The position numbers and the translations under genes are program-made. Shown piece by piece: positions 21,310 to 32,493 of a DNA stretch of 64,000 nt. Position 1 is the stretch's first letter, and every line of letters starts with the position of its first letter. The notes beneath the pieces are model-generated. The model was not told where the DNA came from. It made no database searches and saw only the letters and a list, made by a program, of their open reading frames with translations. Source of the stretch: Alternaria dauci (taxonomy: Eukaryota > Ascomycota > Dothideomycetes > Pleosporales > Pleosporaceae); the NCBI RefSeq assembly GCF_042100115.1, contig NC_091272.1:6820001-6884000 (forward strand), written 5' to 3'.

Positions 21310-22158
21310 ATTCCTGCTATCGCCTTTCCAAAATTATGACAGTGTCATGGAAAACTCAGTTATTTGAAACGTTCGTTGTGCAGATTTTAAAAACAGAAAT
21401 GACTTTGTGGCATTCATGAGACACACATGTTTGCTGGCGAGGAAAACTGAGCGTCCCGAATGATGACGACAGGTTTCTCGCTTGGTGGCCCCGGGCTTTT
21501 GCACTAGCCACACCAACTGGAGGGGAGTCATCGGCCATAACAAAGACGAGGCCACCCTCTGTGACTCCTCCTCGTATACGTCTAGCAATGTAAGCTCGAC
21601 TCATAGCCACCATGCAGCTAAGAGAGAATGCTGTCGTACCTGCTGTTGAACCGCGCCTCTCAGCTCACGTGTCCCAATTAGCCGGCCTCTTCCACGCGGA
21701 ACCGCCACGCTACTCGGCGGTCTTCGTTCCCCTGCATCGAAACGCGCTATCGCGCCGTTAAGATCACCATGGCTGACAGCTTGTTTTTCCGTCTCTACGA
21801 TGAGGCTGGTGTTCTTGGGTTCATCTCGCCAGCAGCCCGCCTTGCTGATCGCGGTGCAACTCGACCAAGACCGCCTCATCGCGCCCCAAGCTCGCGGAAT
21901 CTTCTCGGGAGTCTTGTCGCGTCATCCCTATAACCCCTCAACACCCACGGACCTGGCGCTGACAATCCTCGCGTTCCGAACCTGTGACTATCATCCGCAA
22001 GTGCCAACCTTAATCCTGGCCGTTTCTGGCTAAATGCGCGGAGTGTCGCGCGCGTTGGCCGTCGATTCCGACGACTCCTCGACCGCCAGACCCTTTGTCA
22101 ATCCAGGGCTGCCCGAGCCATCCTCGATAATCCTTTTGCGGCGCGACGCTACTGCGCG
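21310..22158. other. Divergent promoter region between F-box and G-alpha-like genes
   Basis: 850 bp between the two start codons. Open frames here (for example on the minus strand 21879-21601) show no recognisable product. It probably holds both promoters and 5' leaders. Confidence 0.5.
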
Positions 22159-24064
22159 ATGGCGGACGATGAGAAAAGGGTGTTTGCGCTCATTAGCGCC
22201 ATCGGCACAATTCGGGACCGGCTGCGACAAGACATTGACGGCTTGCGACAGATCCACAACCGTTGGAAAGACGGCAATGGCGAGACCATCAACCTCATTG
22301 CGCAACTAACAGCGCTGAAATCTAGTCTCGGCAATATACATGACTGGCTCAACTATGCTGTCAGCGATCTGCACCCACAACTGCTATCGGATTTGGATGT
22401 ACTGACGCATTCTTGCGGGATACTGGTGTGCCATGTAGATGCCTTGAATGTTTGTCTTGGTTACCGCGATCACGGTCCCGTTGATTTCGCCGCCAAGTTA
22501 AAATACCGCGTCGCCATCAGATCGATGGAACGACTGCAACAGGTGGCGCGAAGACAGAACGATGCCGTGAATCTGTTGCTAGCGGCATGTCAATGGTGAG
22601 CTACTAATTTGCTTTTACATACGGCGCCAAGATCTAATACCTCTCAGCACCGCGCAAGCACAGCGGAAGATTCTTCTCCACAAAAGCCGTCAGATCAGAA
22701 AGGAAGACGCGGCAAACCTCAGGACTCTCTCCCAATCTTCAGGCTTGAATGGTGCTTGTATCACTGGACTTGCGCAACTATCGCGGTTCATTCAATGGCT
22801 GAGACTCTTGTTCCACATGAAGCTCGCGCGGAACGAACTCGACAGGGCCGTCTCGCCTACGGACGAGGAGAATGAGGAGATTGCTGCAGCCACTCGTTCC
22901 GAGGCAATAGATCGCGCTTTGCAGAGAGAAGCTACTAACCTTCGCCACGAGACCAAGTTGGTTCTCGTTGGCGACACGCAAAGTGGCAAAGAGCTCATCA
23001 TGCACCAGCTGAAAGTGCTATTCACGGAGGGTTATCATTCTACAGAGGAACGCTTGAAGTACCGGCCCGCAATATACCAGGTCGTACATTCGCTCATCCA
23101 ATCCATCACAAACCTCCTCAAAGACACCGGCGTCAAGCTCTCAAAAGAACTAAGCCACGACTTTGCCATCCTCCTCCACGAGCTCGACACCGGAAATGAA
23201 GGCATATCCCCCGACGCGCTCAAAGCCATTACAGGAATCTGGTCCAGCCCTGAATTCTCCAAACTCTACGTCCGAAACTTTGAAATCGACTTCCCACAAT
23301 ACGCACCCTACTTCGCGCAAGAAGCACCGCGCATCGCCCATCCAGACTACGTCCCCAGCGAAGCCGACATCATCCGCCTCAACCAATCCATGCGCGGCAT
23401 AAACGAAGCACGCTTCCATTGGGACGAACTCGACGTGCACCTCTTCAACATCCGCGGGTACGTGGCCCAACACTTTCGCGAGCGCTGGTACCACCAGCTC
23501 GAAGACGCGACCGCGCTCATCTACACCGTCGATATATCACTCTATAACAAACCCAGCCCCAAGCTACCCAACCAGTCCATCCTCGTCCACGAATTCGAAG
23601 CCTTTGAGTCCTGGGTCAATCAACCTGGTTTCGCCAAATCAGCTGTCATCCTCATCCTCAACAATTTTTCCCGCTTCGCTAGTAAAATGGCATATGCGCC
23701 GTTGGAAAAAGTATTCCCTGATTACGTTCGCAGCGAGTCTGATACCGCGGAGCTGTCTGCGCGCCAGTACATGCTCAAGCGCTTCCGGAACATGAATCAT
23801 CAGCGCCTGCCGATCTATTCGTTTTGGGTCGATCTGGATTCGAGTGACAATAGCCATTTGTATGCGGCGCTGAAGAAGACGCTAAGTGCGGTGCAACAGC
23901 AGCAGCGCGTGGTGAAGGAGGAGCAGCGAATGGAGGATGGGACGTGGAGTTCGAGTGTGGGGTCGACGACGGAGGTGGAGTCGGAGAGGCCGGGGACGAT
24001 GGGGGCGTCTAGGGCGAATTTGTTGACTCCGAGTCGGAGTAAAGGGGTGTTGAGGGAGAGGTAA
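22159..24064 (+). CDS. Large G-alpha-like protein with N-terminal helical domain, degenerate GTPase motifs
   Basis: Two exons (22159-22595, 22648-24064; 52-nt intron with a TACTAAT branch-like motif) give 617 residues. Residues 1-170 are an alpha-helical fungal N-terminal domain (RWKDGNGETINLIAQL, AVNLLLAACQC) like those fused to fungal signalling NTPases. From about 240 the sequence follows the G-alpha fold: KLVLVGDTQSGKELIMHQLK (P-loop), a helical insertion, DYVPSEADI, then YHQLEDATALIYTVDIS and ILILNN. Several nucleotide-handling residues differ: Ser/Thr after the P-loop GK is Glu; switch II DVGGQ reads NIRGY, losing the catalytic Gln; NKxD reads NNFS. It probably binds GTP poorly or does not hydrolyse it. 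The role could be as a scaffold or decoy G-alpha. The Gln-rich/acidic C-tail is not a typical receptor-coupling end. Confidence 0.8.
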
Positions 24065-24338
24065 GAGAGGGGTTGGGCTGGGCGGTGGTTAGAGGGTGTA
24101 TTTGGGAAAGGGGGTTATGGGATAGGACAGGGTTAGAAGGGTTGGTAATTTGCATTTTGGGATTGGCGTTTGTTTGCTATTCAGGCTCGAGATACCATAG
24201 TACGGATGGATAGATTTGGATATACACACAGAGACATTCGAGCATAGCGAAAGCAGCCGTTGGTAATGATATAGCACATTATATGTAGCCTATACTGGCG
24301 TCTTGGAGCTAGCTTGAATCCACATGCTCAAGTACTGT

Positions 24339-25559
24339 CTAACCAGACCAATAGGTTGCCCACTTACTGCTGCCTCCTACAACGTTGACGAACTCACAAG
24401 CGATAACACGTTGAACTTGCTCGCTTGGGTGCAGAACGTCGTACCACATGAAGCTGTCCGGGTCCAGGTGTGACGTCTCAGCTGAGTCGCTGTAGCCGGT
24501 CACATTGAGAGTACTGGTACCATTCAGATACTCTGAAGGCTTGTCGTAGATGTCGGTCAACTGTTATCGCAGTGTTAGACTACTGCAAACAGACAAGAAC
24601 TGAAGGTGACATACCAGGCCATTGATGTCCATGACGGCGATATTCACACCCGGGAACCTCTTTGCAATCTTGACCAAGTACGGGGTCTGGTACTCGTAGA
24701 TCTTATTAACCATCAAAACGTACTCTAGCATTTTGAAGCTGATTTCAGTGATGTTATCCGGTTTGTCTGGCCAGTTCTTTGTGGTTGCTAATCCGCCTTT
24801 GCCAGGCAGTCCGTACTGCGGCGCGAGGTGAAGGAGAGCCACGTTCTGTAAGACGAAGTATCTACCTCCGTTATCGTACACGCTCTGAATGGCATCAAAA
24901 ACGCATTCGATGTAATCGACAATAGTCGTACCGAGGACCTGAGCATCAGAGATGAAAGCGTAGTTGCCGAGGTCGTTTGTTCCAATGAAGATACTGTAGA
25001 CAGTCTCATTTTGTGGGTTCATCATGAATTTCGTGCCATTTTGGTTGACGTGTTGCGAGTCTGCGATGTATGCCGGTATCTCATATTCTTTGACGGCAGG
25101 GAACGGCGCGTTGGTGTACGCAAACCAGCGTGGAGTGATGTCGTTACTGCACACAGCGCCTATCACAGCGTAGTTGTACACATTTGCTCCCGTGTATTGG
25201 GCCACATATTGTGGCCAGGATCTTCTGCCACTGGCTGATTCGTAGTTCTGTGGTATGTTTTAGACTCGTACGGTCGAATATGTGTGAGTGAAATGCTGAC
25301 TTACCGCCGGATTCACCCAGCCCACGGGTGGGGCTGTGTTGTTGTTGTAGACAAAGGACGCAAGCCTTGAATCGTCTTTGTAGCTATCTCCAAAGCCCAC
25401 CAGACTTGTGAACTTCTCGAGAGCCCATGTATCCGCTGCTGCCTCGTATTCAGACCGTCGTTCGAGACCCACTGGCTCATGCAGCCCACTTCTGAGGGAA
25501 GATACGGCGCCAGTAGCTATGGCCAGGATATTGGAGAGCGCAAACAGTGTCTCCTTCAT
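24339..25559 (-). CDS. Secreted GDSL/SGNH esterase (CE16-like)
   Basis: Three exons (25559-25305, 25247-24615, 24560-24339; introns 57 and 54 nt) give 369 residues. The N-terminus (MKETLFALSNILAIATGAVS) is a plausible signal peptide. SGNH blocks are present: FGDSYKDD (nucleophile Ser, about residue 57), an Asn/Gly region (YNYAVIGAVCSND), IGTNDLGNY (block III), and DVLHPSEQ (catalytic Asp/His, near the C-terminus). The pattern is that of fungal CE16-type acetylesterases, which remove acetyl groups from hemicellulose or pectin oligosaccharides. It lies beside GH78 rhamnosidase and feruloyl-esterase relics. All key residues are intact, so this is the only undamaged member of that group. The upstream frame to about 25649 lacks a better start. 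Confidence 0.88.
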
Positions 25560-26503
25560 ACTGAATAATAATATCGCCGATGAAATTCGCTCGTAGGCTA
25601 TAATTGAGTCCAAAGCAATAGTCCGTTCATATACAACAGTATCGGACATGTAGTTGTTCGGTTCCGTCTAAGATAGCGGCAGTGGCCCAATGTCACTTAA
25701 ATCGTCATCCATCTACCATGATTAGCTCTATGAAGACTGTAGCATTGAGTTAGAATCTCTGGTCCGAATCGCTAATCTCGGGCGTGACAGATAAAACTTA
25801 GGCCTGATGATCGTGCAGCTCTCCGCAGCGCAAAGTGACATGCTACTGTTTCATTGTTACAAAAGCTTGGTCTGCCGCTATCTCGTAAGAATCTGGGGTC
25901 GCTGCAGATTGCAGCAGGTTGCATGGTTGCATGGATGGTCCCGACAAAGCTCCACAGGGCTAAGCTTATCGCCGAACTACGCTAATGCGGTATGTCTGTG
26001 CAGAATCTACGATACCGGTTGCATCTCGGCATAGGAGCGGTGTAGATTGGCTGTCCTATAGTCGGATGCAACCTAGGTATCTCTCGGTTGATCAGTTTGG
26101 GTTAGTCTGGGAGCGCCATCCCCACCAATGACTCTGTTATCACCCCTCTCTCAGAGATACTGCCAATCTATTGACTGTACCAAAGGAGTGCGGTCGTGAG
26201 TTTGATGATGAGAAAGAGATGAGTGATTTTCATCACGTAATACAACCGTCTTCAGACATGAGTTCCCAGATTTCGTCTATCTTGAAAAGTCACAAGGCAG
26301 TCGGAAGCAGACGAGTTCAAAATACTACTAGATGCAAAGAAAATTGCCAAGAGAGGAATCCTGGTTGACGAGCAAGGTTTTCAATCAAGGATTATTGTTG
26401 TGATGCGAAGCGCAGGAGCTCAGAGTCTTGACATAGGAAGCAATTTCGATTCAATCTACCATTTGTAAAACCACGTACCCATCCCTCGAACCCTGAACAT
26501 CGC
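25560..26503. other. Intergenic region upstream of the GDSL gene
   Basis: Mostly non-coding. A short frame near 26284-26469 reads like eroded coding sequence but has no start codon and no recognisable family. No other feature was seen. Confidence 0.45.
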
Positions 26504-29308
26504 TCAAGGAGAGTTATAGCCAGGAACAAACCACGAGTGATATCCGCTACCAACATCGACAGGATCACTGAACTTCAACACCTCACCCTCTCTTCCACGT
26601 GAGACAATGACAGTACCTTTGGTGTTTGGCGGTAGTCGAACTTCCAGGTAGAATCCATTCCTGTGCAGAACAGACAACTCCTCTGATAGCTCAAAATGCC
26701 ATCGCACAGTGACTTCACCATATGGACTCAGATATCTTGAGTTGGCGAAGGTGATGTTTCCACCAGGAATTGGCGCGATACTGACGCGTTTCCAGCCTGG
26801 CTCTGCTGGTTCCAGGCCACCGATGTTGGTGTGTATCCAGCTAGCGACAGAACCGAAAGAGTAGTGGTCTACAAGAACCATATTAGCTCGGTCATGAATT
26901 TCATAGCGAAGAACTTACTGAACGAAGTCATGCCTCCTGGAGCCACTGTGGCATTTGGGAGAAGACTGTCCCAGCGCTCCCACGTCGTTGTTCCATTCAT
27001 TATGACTTGATATAAACAGGACGGAGTCTTGGTCTGTAGCAACATCTTGTAGAAGTCATCGGCGGCGCCAATCTTCTTCAATGCGGGGCCCAAGGAAGGA
27101 GTTCCTGCGAATCCAGTACCGACCAGGTAGTCGTTTTCTTCTACGATCTTGCGCAGAATCAGGCCTGGTTCTTCCGCTTCCTGTGCATCAGGAAAGAGAT
27201 CAAAGTATATCGCCAGACCATACGCAGTCTGCGTTCTGTTGGCAAGAGTGGCAAAATCAAAGACCCACGCCTTGCGGAACTCTTGAAGCAAATCAACAAA
27301 TTGCTGTTCGTAGGTCCCTGCCGCATCGCCATGGCCCAGAATAGTGCTTATGTTCGAAAGCAGTCTGGTGACGTGGAGAAGATAAAGGTCAGCGACAAAG
27401 TACGTGTTGGTGGTCGCGGCGCTGGGTTTGTTGTATGGAGATTTTGGGTCGAGCCAGTCGCCAAAATTGTAGCTGGTCCGATTCCATAGACCGACTTCGT
27501 TCCTGGAGATTCCCTTGTCTATCCATGCCTTAGCACTGTCATATTGCTCTGCAAGCATGCCGAGATCACCGAAAGCCCGATAGTAGTTGTATGGGTTGGC
27601 TACAACGATATCTCCCCAGACCGCAGCGGGCTCTCCAAGATCGGTGATTGGGACGACAGGGGTCGTGAACGGTGGCACCATAGTACCAATGCGTTGCTGT
27701 TCAGACCAGATGTCTTTATGTCATCCTCTCCAGAAACCGGCTGTATTGTATAGGTAGTCTGCGGTCGTGCCAAAGTTGTGCGCATCCCCTGTCCAGCCTA
27801 GACGCTCATCCCTGATGGTGTGATTAGCAATGTTTCAGTAGTCTCCTAAGATCTTATCTTACCTTTGCGGGCAGTCCATTGGAACGCTCAAGAAATTGCC
27901 CCTGGATCACATTAGCTAGAAACCCTGAAGCAACGAGAAGGCAATCCTACTTGATCGACCATCGGATATTGCTGTGTAACTTGTTCAGTAGCGGATTCGA
28001 GCATTCAAACCAGCCTGTCTGCTCCATGTCGCTATGCACCACGACTGCCACCACGGAGTTGGGATCAAGAGATGGATCAAAGCCGTCCACTTGGGCAAAC
28101 CGAAAACCATGGAATGTGAATCGAGGCTCCCAGATCTTGAGGTCACTATCCACAGGCAAGAGCAGTTGATCAACTGCAGAAGCGTTGCGTAGTGGTGCCA
28201 AAGCCAATTCTCCAGCCTCGAGAACTTCTGCACGGTGCAGCGTAATGTTGGTGCTTGACTGTCCAGTCAAATTCAAATGCAGCCAGCCAACCAAGTTCTG
28301 ACCAAAGTCGACGATGTTCTTCCCAGATGGAGATTTGAAGACCGAGATGGGCTTGATTTCCTCCAGCTTTCGCACCGGAGGGCCGTCCGCAGGAGGAAGT
28401 CGACCCTTGAGTGCCGGTAGTTGCTGGACAGCCAACCAATCACTGTCATCAAAGCCTGGTGAAGACCATCCTTGTCCGAGTTCTTGTCGCGCATCGTACT
28501 TTTCTCCGTTGTAGATTTCCGATTTAATGATAGGTCCAAGAGAAGCTCGCCATCCGTAAGTCGTGGTCTCGAACTGCTGCATGCCATCCTCAGTCGTGAC
28601 TGTTAATAGTGCCAGTACGCCCAGAGTATCGCCCCAAATGTTACGAACACCTCCCTGATGACTCATACGGCCAGCATACCACCCCTCAGCGACTATGACA
28701 CCAATGGCATTGTTGCCGGTCGCAAGGTGATCTGTGACATCGTATGTATCGTACACATGGCGGAAGTCATAGGATTGCCATCCAGGTGCAAGGACACGGT
28801 CGCCGACAAGATCGCCATTGATCTCTGCCTCGTAAATTCCGAGTGCTGTGATGTACAAACGAGCGGAGATAATGGCTCCAGTAATATCGAAGTCGTGACG
28901 GAAATATACCGGTCGCTTTGGGGCGTCAATCTCGGTTGGTCGATCAGCCGCGATTGGGGCCGCTTCACCCTAGACTGAGGTCTCCAACAGTCCAGTCTCG
29001 ACTGACCACCAAGTAGACCAATCGGTGGATGGTTGTCCTTCTTCGCCATGTGCTCTCACACGGACGCGCGCAGATTCGGCGGAAGCGAGAGCAGTATCAA
29101 GCCAAGGCGCATAGAGAGAATCCGTGGCATTGACGTTGTACAACTTCGGCACTCCATCGGTACCGCGTTGGATCTCGAGGTCGTATGCTCGCTGCGTCCA
29201 GTCGATGACGCTTCCTTCGAATCGCCAGGAAATGCGAGGTTCTCGTTCAGCGATCCCAAAAGGCTGTCGATGGTGCTCGAAGCTAAGCTGCGAGATGGAA
29301 ACGGACAT
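26504..29308 (-). pseudogene. GH78 alpha-L-rhamnosidase with two in-frame stops
   Basis: Four exons (29308-27951, 27901-27863, 27811-26919, 26868-26504) rebuild a GH78 rhamnosidase of about 884 codons: N-terminal region (PFGIAEREPRISWRF, VETGLL), Bac_rhamnosid-type domain (YITALGIYEAEINGDLVG, GRMSHQGG), the catalytic (alpha/alpha)6 region (SVPMDCPQRDERLGWTGDAH, MVPPFTTPVVP) and a C-terminal beta domain (NHYSFGSVASWIHT). In-frame TAG (28970-28972) and TGA (27721-27723) both sit where Trp codons are likely (WG and GWHKD contexts), with conserved sequence resuming immediately. It would cleave terminal alpha-L-rhamnose from pectin or flavonoids if intact. No signal peptide was seen. An in-frame ATG at 29389 would add 27 residues. 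Exon 2 is only 39 nt. Confidence 0.85.
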
Positions 29309-30314
29309 GACAAAGGATCGTGTAGTGATGCAGGCATTCCCTGTGTGAAGAGGGACTCTAGAAGTACTACTCGCACTTTCTAAACGCACGCAGTAGAAAG
29401 ATCACATGATAGCTGATTCCTGTCGATGTCCGCTGTTCAAGCGCTAACAGATAGCGGAGATGATACAGTAGGATCATCTCTTAGAGTCGTATTTGCGATG
29501 CTACTTCCTCTCTTGACGCGATCTTGCATTCGGGGGTGGTCGTTCTCGTAGCCGTAACGTTTATCGAAAGACCAGATCCGGCGACAGGGGTAAGTCTACT
29601 AGGTTCGGAAAGGGAAGATGCTAACCTAGCAGCTGCTTGAGTTCCTAATTGACAGAATCATTGGCACTTCTGAAGCTTGAGAACGAATAGTGGAACCCGA
29701 AGTGAGAGCCTGCATAGATTCGATACTACCTAGGAACGGAAGCAGGAGAAGCGGAGTAGAACTGCGCTAGTACCGATGCGCCATATATCCGCACGGACCA
29801 AATCTCTGATCACATCGCGAACGTAATGCCAATATTAGCTATGCTTCATATCTCCAGACGTCACGGCCGCTGATAAGATTCCGTCGCTTTCGAATTTGAA
29901 AAGGCCAAACCTATGAAGGGTTGTGAACGAGTAAGCTGCACTTTGTTGGCGTTGCGCTTGTCTTTGTCACTCGTAGCGCGAGCACCATGACACGTGGAGC
30001 CCCACCTCGCGGACGTTGCAGTGGCGTCTTGATACTAGATTCATACAAAAGTATGCGACTTCATTATCATCTTGCTAGTACGACCATGTTCAGTACAATT
30101 ATGGTTGTTAACTCTACCAGCGGGTTTACTATAATTTTCACAGCTTGAATCATGACGCCCTCATGATCGACAGGGATTCAGAATTTCCCCGAAGTGGGTG
30201 CTGTAACTTCCCTGGCTTGCACCCAATCTGGTCATATGTTCATCGTATTATATCTGGCCATTTCGCAATGCCACTCGATCTTGTGAATGACTGTTACATC
30301 GCGCCCAAGTTGAC
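29309..30314. other. Intergenic, no gene recognised
   Basis: About 1 kb between the GH78 and feruloyl-esterase-like start codons (head to head). No coding pattern or repeat was seen. Confidence 0.5.
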
Positions 30315-30747
30315 ATGAAAATCTCTTTACTTTACTGGTTTTCTCTACCAGGCTTGGGTTTCGCCACTGAACCCTTCCACCAGCGTGCCTTTACTTCAGA
30401 TCCACGCGTGGCCTGCCAGAGGACCGGCGAATCGCTCAAGGAGGTAAATGCTGAAGTTTTACCTCGCCCAATATGTCGTAGCGGGTACAAATCTTTCGCT
30501 GCCAACAGAGTACGAAACCGCGTCGTGTGGACAGTCGTCCCAAGTTGTCTCCGTGGACCTATGTCGCATCACTATGAAAGTGGCTACGAGCAACCAATCC
30601 GAAATCTTCCTCGAAACATGGCTTCCGACCAATTGGACTGGCCGTTTCTTGTCTACTGGCAATGGTGGCCTTGGTGGCTGCCCTGCGTACGAGGACATGG
30701 CACATACCGCTAGCTATGGATTTGCCACAGTCGGTGCCAACAACGCT
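30315..30747 (+). pseudogene. Feruloyl esterase/tannase, 5' fragment with frameshift
   Basis: ATG 30315 starts a signal-peptide-like MKISLLYWFSLPGLGFA. The frame then holds until a T-run at 30458-30461. From there the conserved sequence continues in the next frame (YLAQYVVAGTNLSLP, then LETWLPTNWTGRFLSTGNGG, then YGFATVGANN), the tannase/feruloyl-esterase N-terminal signature. Removing one T restores continuity, so a single-base insertion is inferred. Similarity ends abruptly at about 30745, roughly 130 residues in, well before the catalytic Ser, Asp and His. The gene is therefore both frameshifted and truncated. The sequence after the break belongs to an unrelated enzyme (next entry). Confidence 0.75.
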
Positions 30748-31556
30748 CGTTGGCGTCGCGGACAAGAGTGAAGACGCTGGCTGAAGATACACGGAGAGTT
30801 AATGGAGAGGATTTTGAGCGGACGGGAGAGAGATGTCCGGAAAGAGCGTTGACGGTGGGCGTGGGGACGGTGGTGGATGTAAGCTTACCTCCTTTTTTTC
30901 TTTTTTCCTCGTATCCATCCGCAACTACTCTACAGTCTCCATGGCCGCTTGGGTCTATACGTACCGACCAGAGTGGACTTGAGCATATCGAACTGATCTC
31001 GTGAACGCTACACAGGCCCGCGAGGTTATCGTCATCGCTACGGGTGCAAAGAAAGCGATAGCGCTTCGTGAAAGCATCGAAGGCGGCGTCAACCACATGT
31101 GGACACTATCAGCACTCCAATTACACCCCAAAGCCACCATTGTCGCCGACGAGCAAGCGACGCTCGAACTAAAAGTCAAAACGGTCAAGGTAAAGAGCCA
31201 AATCACGCCCGAGATCCTGTCCAGCGCAGCACACTGACTTGTTTGTGTGCGTGCAGTATTTCAAATCGGTAGAACCAACCTCGTCATCGCAATCGCGAAG
31301 CCAGCCTCACAATACTGCCATGGCCTCGTAGGTGGTGCTAACTCCAGCCGTAGCGCCCGAGCCGCAGCAGCAGCTCAGCCCTGCGCTCAAGCGAGTCGAC
31401 TCATATGAGGATTACTCGAATCCAACGACAACAACAACGACGACAAACAACATCAATCTGGCCGCCCCAGCGCATGGGCTTAGGCGAATGGTGAGTGCAG
31501 ATTTTATACCTGATGCGATGCACGACCGGCTGCCAGCAGGGACGGTGGTGGTTTAG
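30747..31556 (+). pseudogene. Glucosamine-6-phosphate deaminase, 3' half only
   Basis: Starting at about 30747, directly at the esterase breakpoint, the sequence reads SLASRTRVKTLAEDT and ALTVGVGTVVD, then after a 137-nt intron (30879-31015) [33 protein letters not shown] and [14 protein letters not shown], then after a second intron (31190-31256) YFKS. This is the C-terminal half of NagB/GNPDA, which converts glucosamine-6-phosphate to fructose-6-phosphate. The N-terminal half with the substrate loop and active-site Asp is absent upstream. A fungal-type tail (RVDSYEDYSNP, LRRMVSADFIPDAM) follows to 31556. It is reached either through an in-frame TAG at 31329-31331 or by a third intron 31269-31331. 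It is not fused in frame to the esterase, so no chimeric protein is expected. Confidence 0.78.
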
Positions 31557-32493
31557 GAGGATTGGAAGATATTGTTAGAGCAGACATGAGTCTGCGGCTT
31601 TGTCTTGCACAGTACACGAAAGGCAGCTCGAGACCAAGGTAGTTATATAGGTTAGATAGTCAAATACTTTTGATACCTATTCACTCTAACAAACGTCTAA
31701 GACCTCACACCATGTTTCAACATCAGCACGTGTACTCGCGTACGAGAATAGTCGCAACAACACCAACAACACCAACAACACCAACAACAGCAGCGGTAAC
31801 GCGACGCTACTACCTTCGCTTCCCCCTGAAGTCGGGCAACACCCGTGCAGAAAGGAGTGAAACGGTCAGCTGACATCACGTCAGTCCCTGACCCAAACCC
31901 CCCTTCCCGGTTTACGCCCCGATGTAGCAAAATCGTTCTTCGTCAACAGCAACAGTTCTTCACCTCGACAATCATCATAAGCATGCATACCGCAGTACAA
32001 GATACCCCTCTTTTCTGCTCGTCCCAATCCGGATAGCCGCAACGTGACTAGAGACCGCGTGGCTGCGGTCCTAGATATCGTGATGTGGTGCCATGCTACC
32101 AGCGTCGCAAGTAGTCTTGGCGTAAGCTGTGCACGCAGAAACATGCCTGATGGGGTAAGATACTCATTCCAAAGGATCGTAGAACTGCAACTATTTCTCT
32201 TCTTCTGTGCTGGGTCTCCCGGCTTAGATGAGAAGTTGCGCAGCCAAGACCGTATACTGGCGCCGAGCGTGGTCTGTCTCACTGTCTTTGCACTGGTACT
32301 TTACAGACGTAGCTCAGCTGCAAGTTCGCGTCGCGCGGAGAATGCATCTACGCATGTTTCAGATGTACACTAGGTGTTCGAAAAGCGAGGCATCGTGTCC
32401 AAACACGTCATGCTAGATATGTACATGTCAGCTTATGCGCCTTGCTATTCGCAGCCGAATGAGAAGGCTCGGGAAGAGGGAGGATTCCGAACC
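31557..32493. other. Intergenic with short tandem repeat
   Basis: Contains an ACACCAACA-unit minisatellite of about four copies near 31758-31795. Nothing else is recognised. It lies between the deaminase relic and the 3' end of the bZIP gene. Confidence 0.5.
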
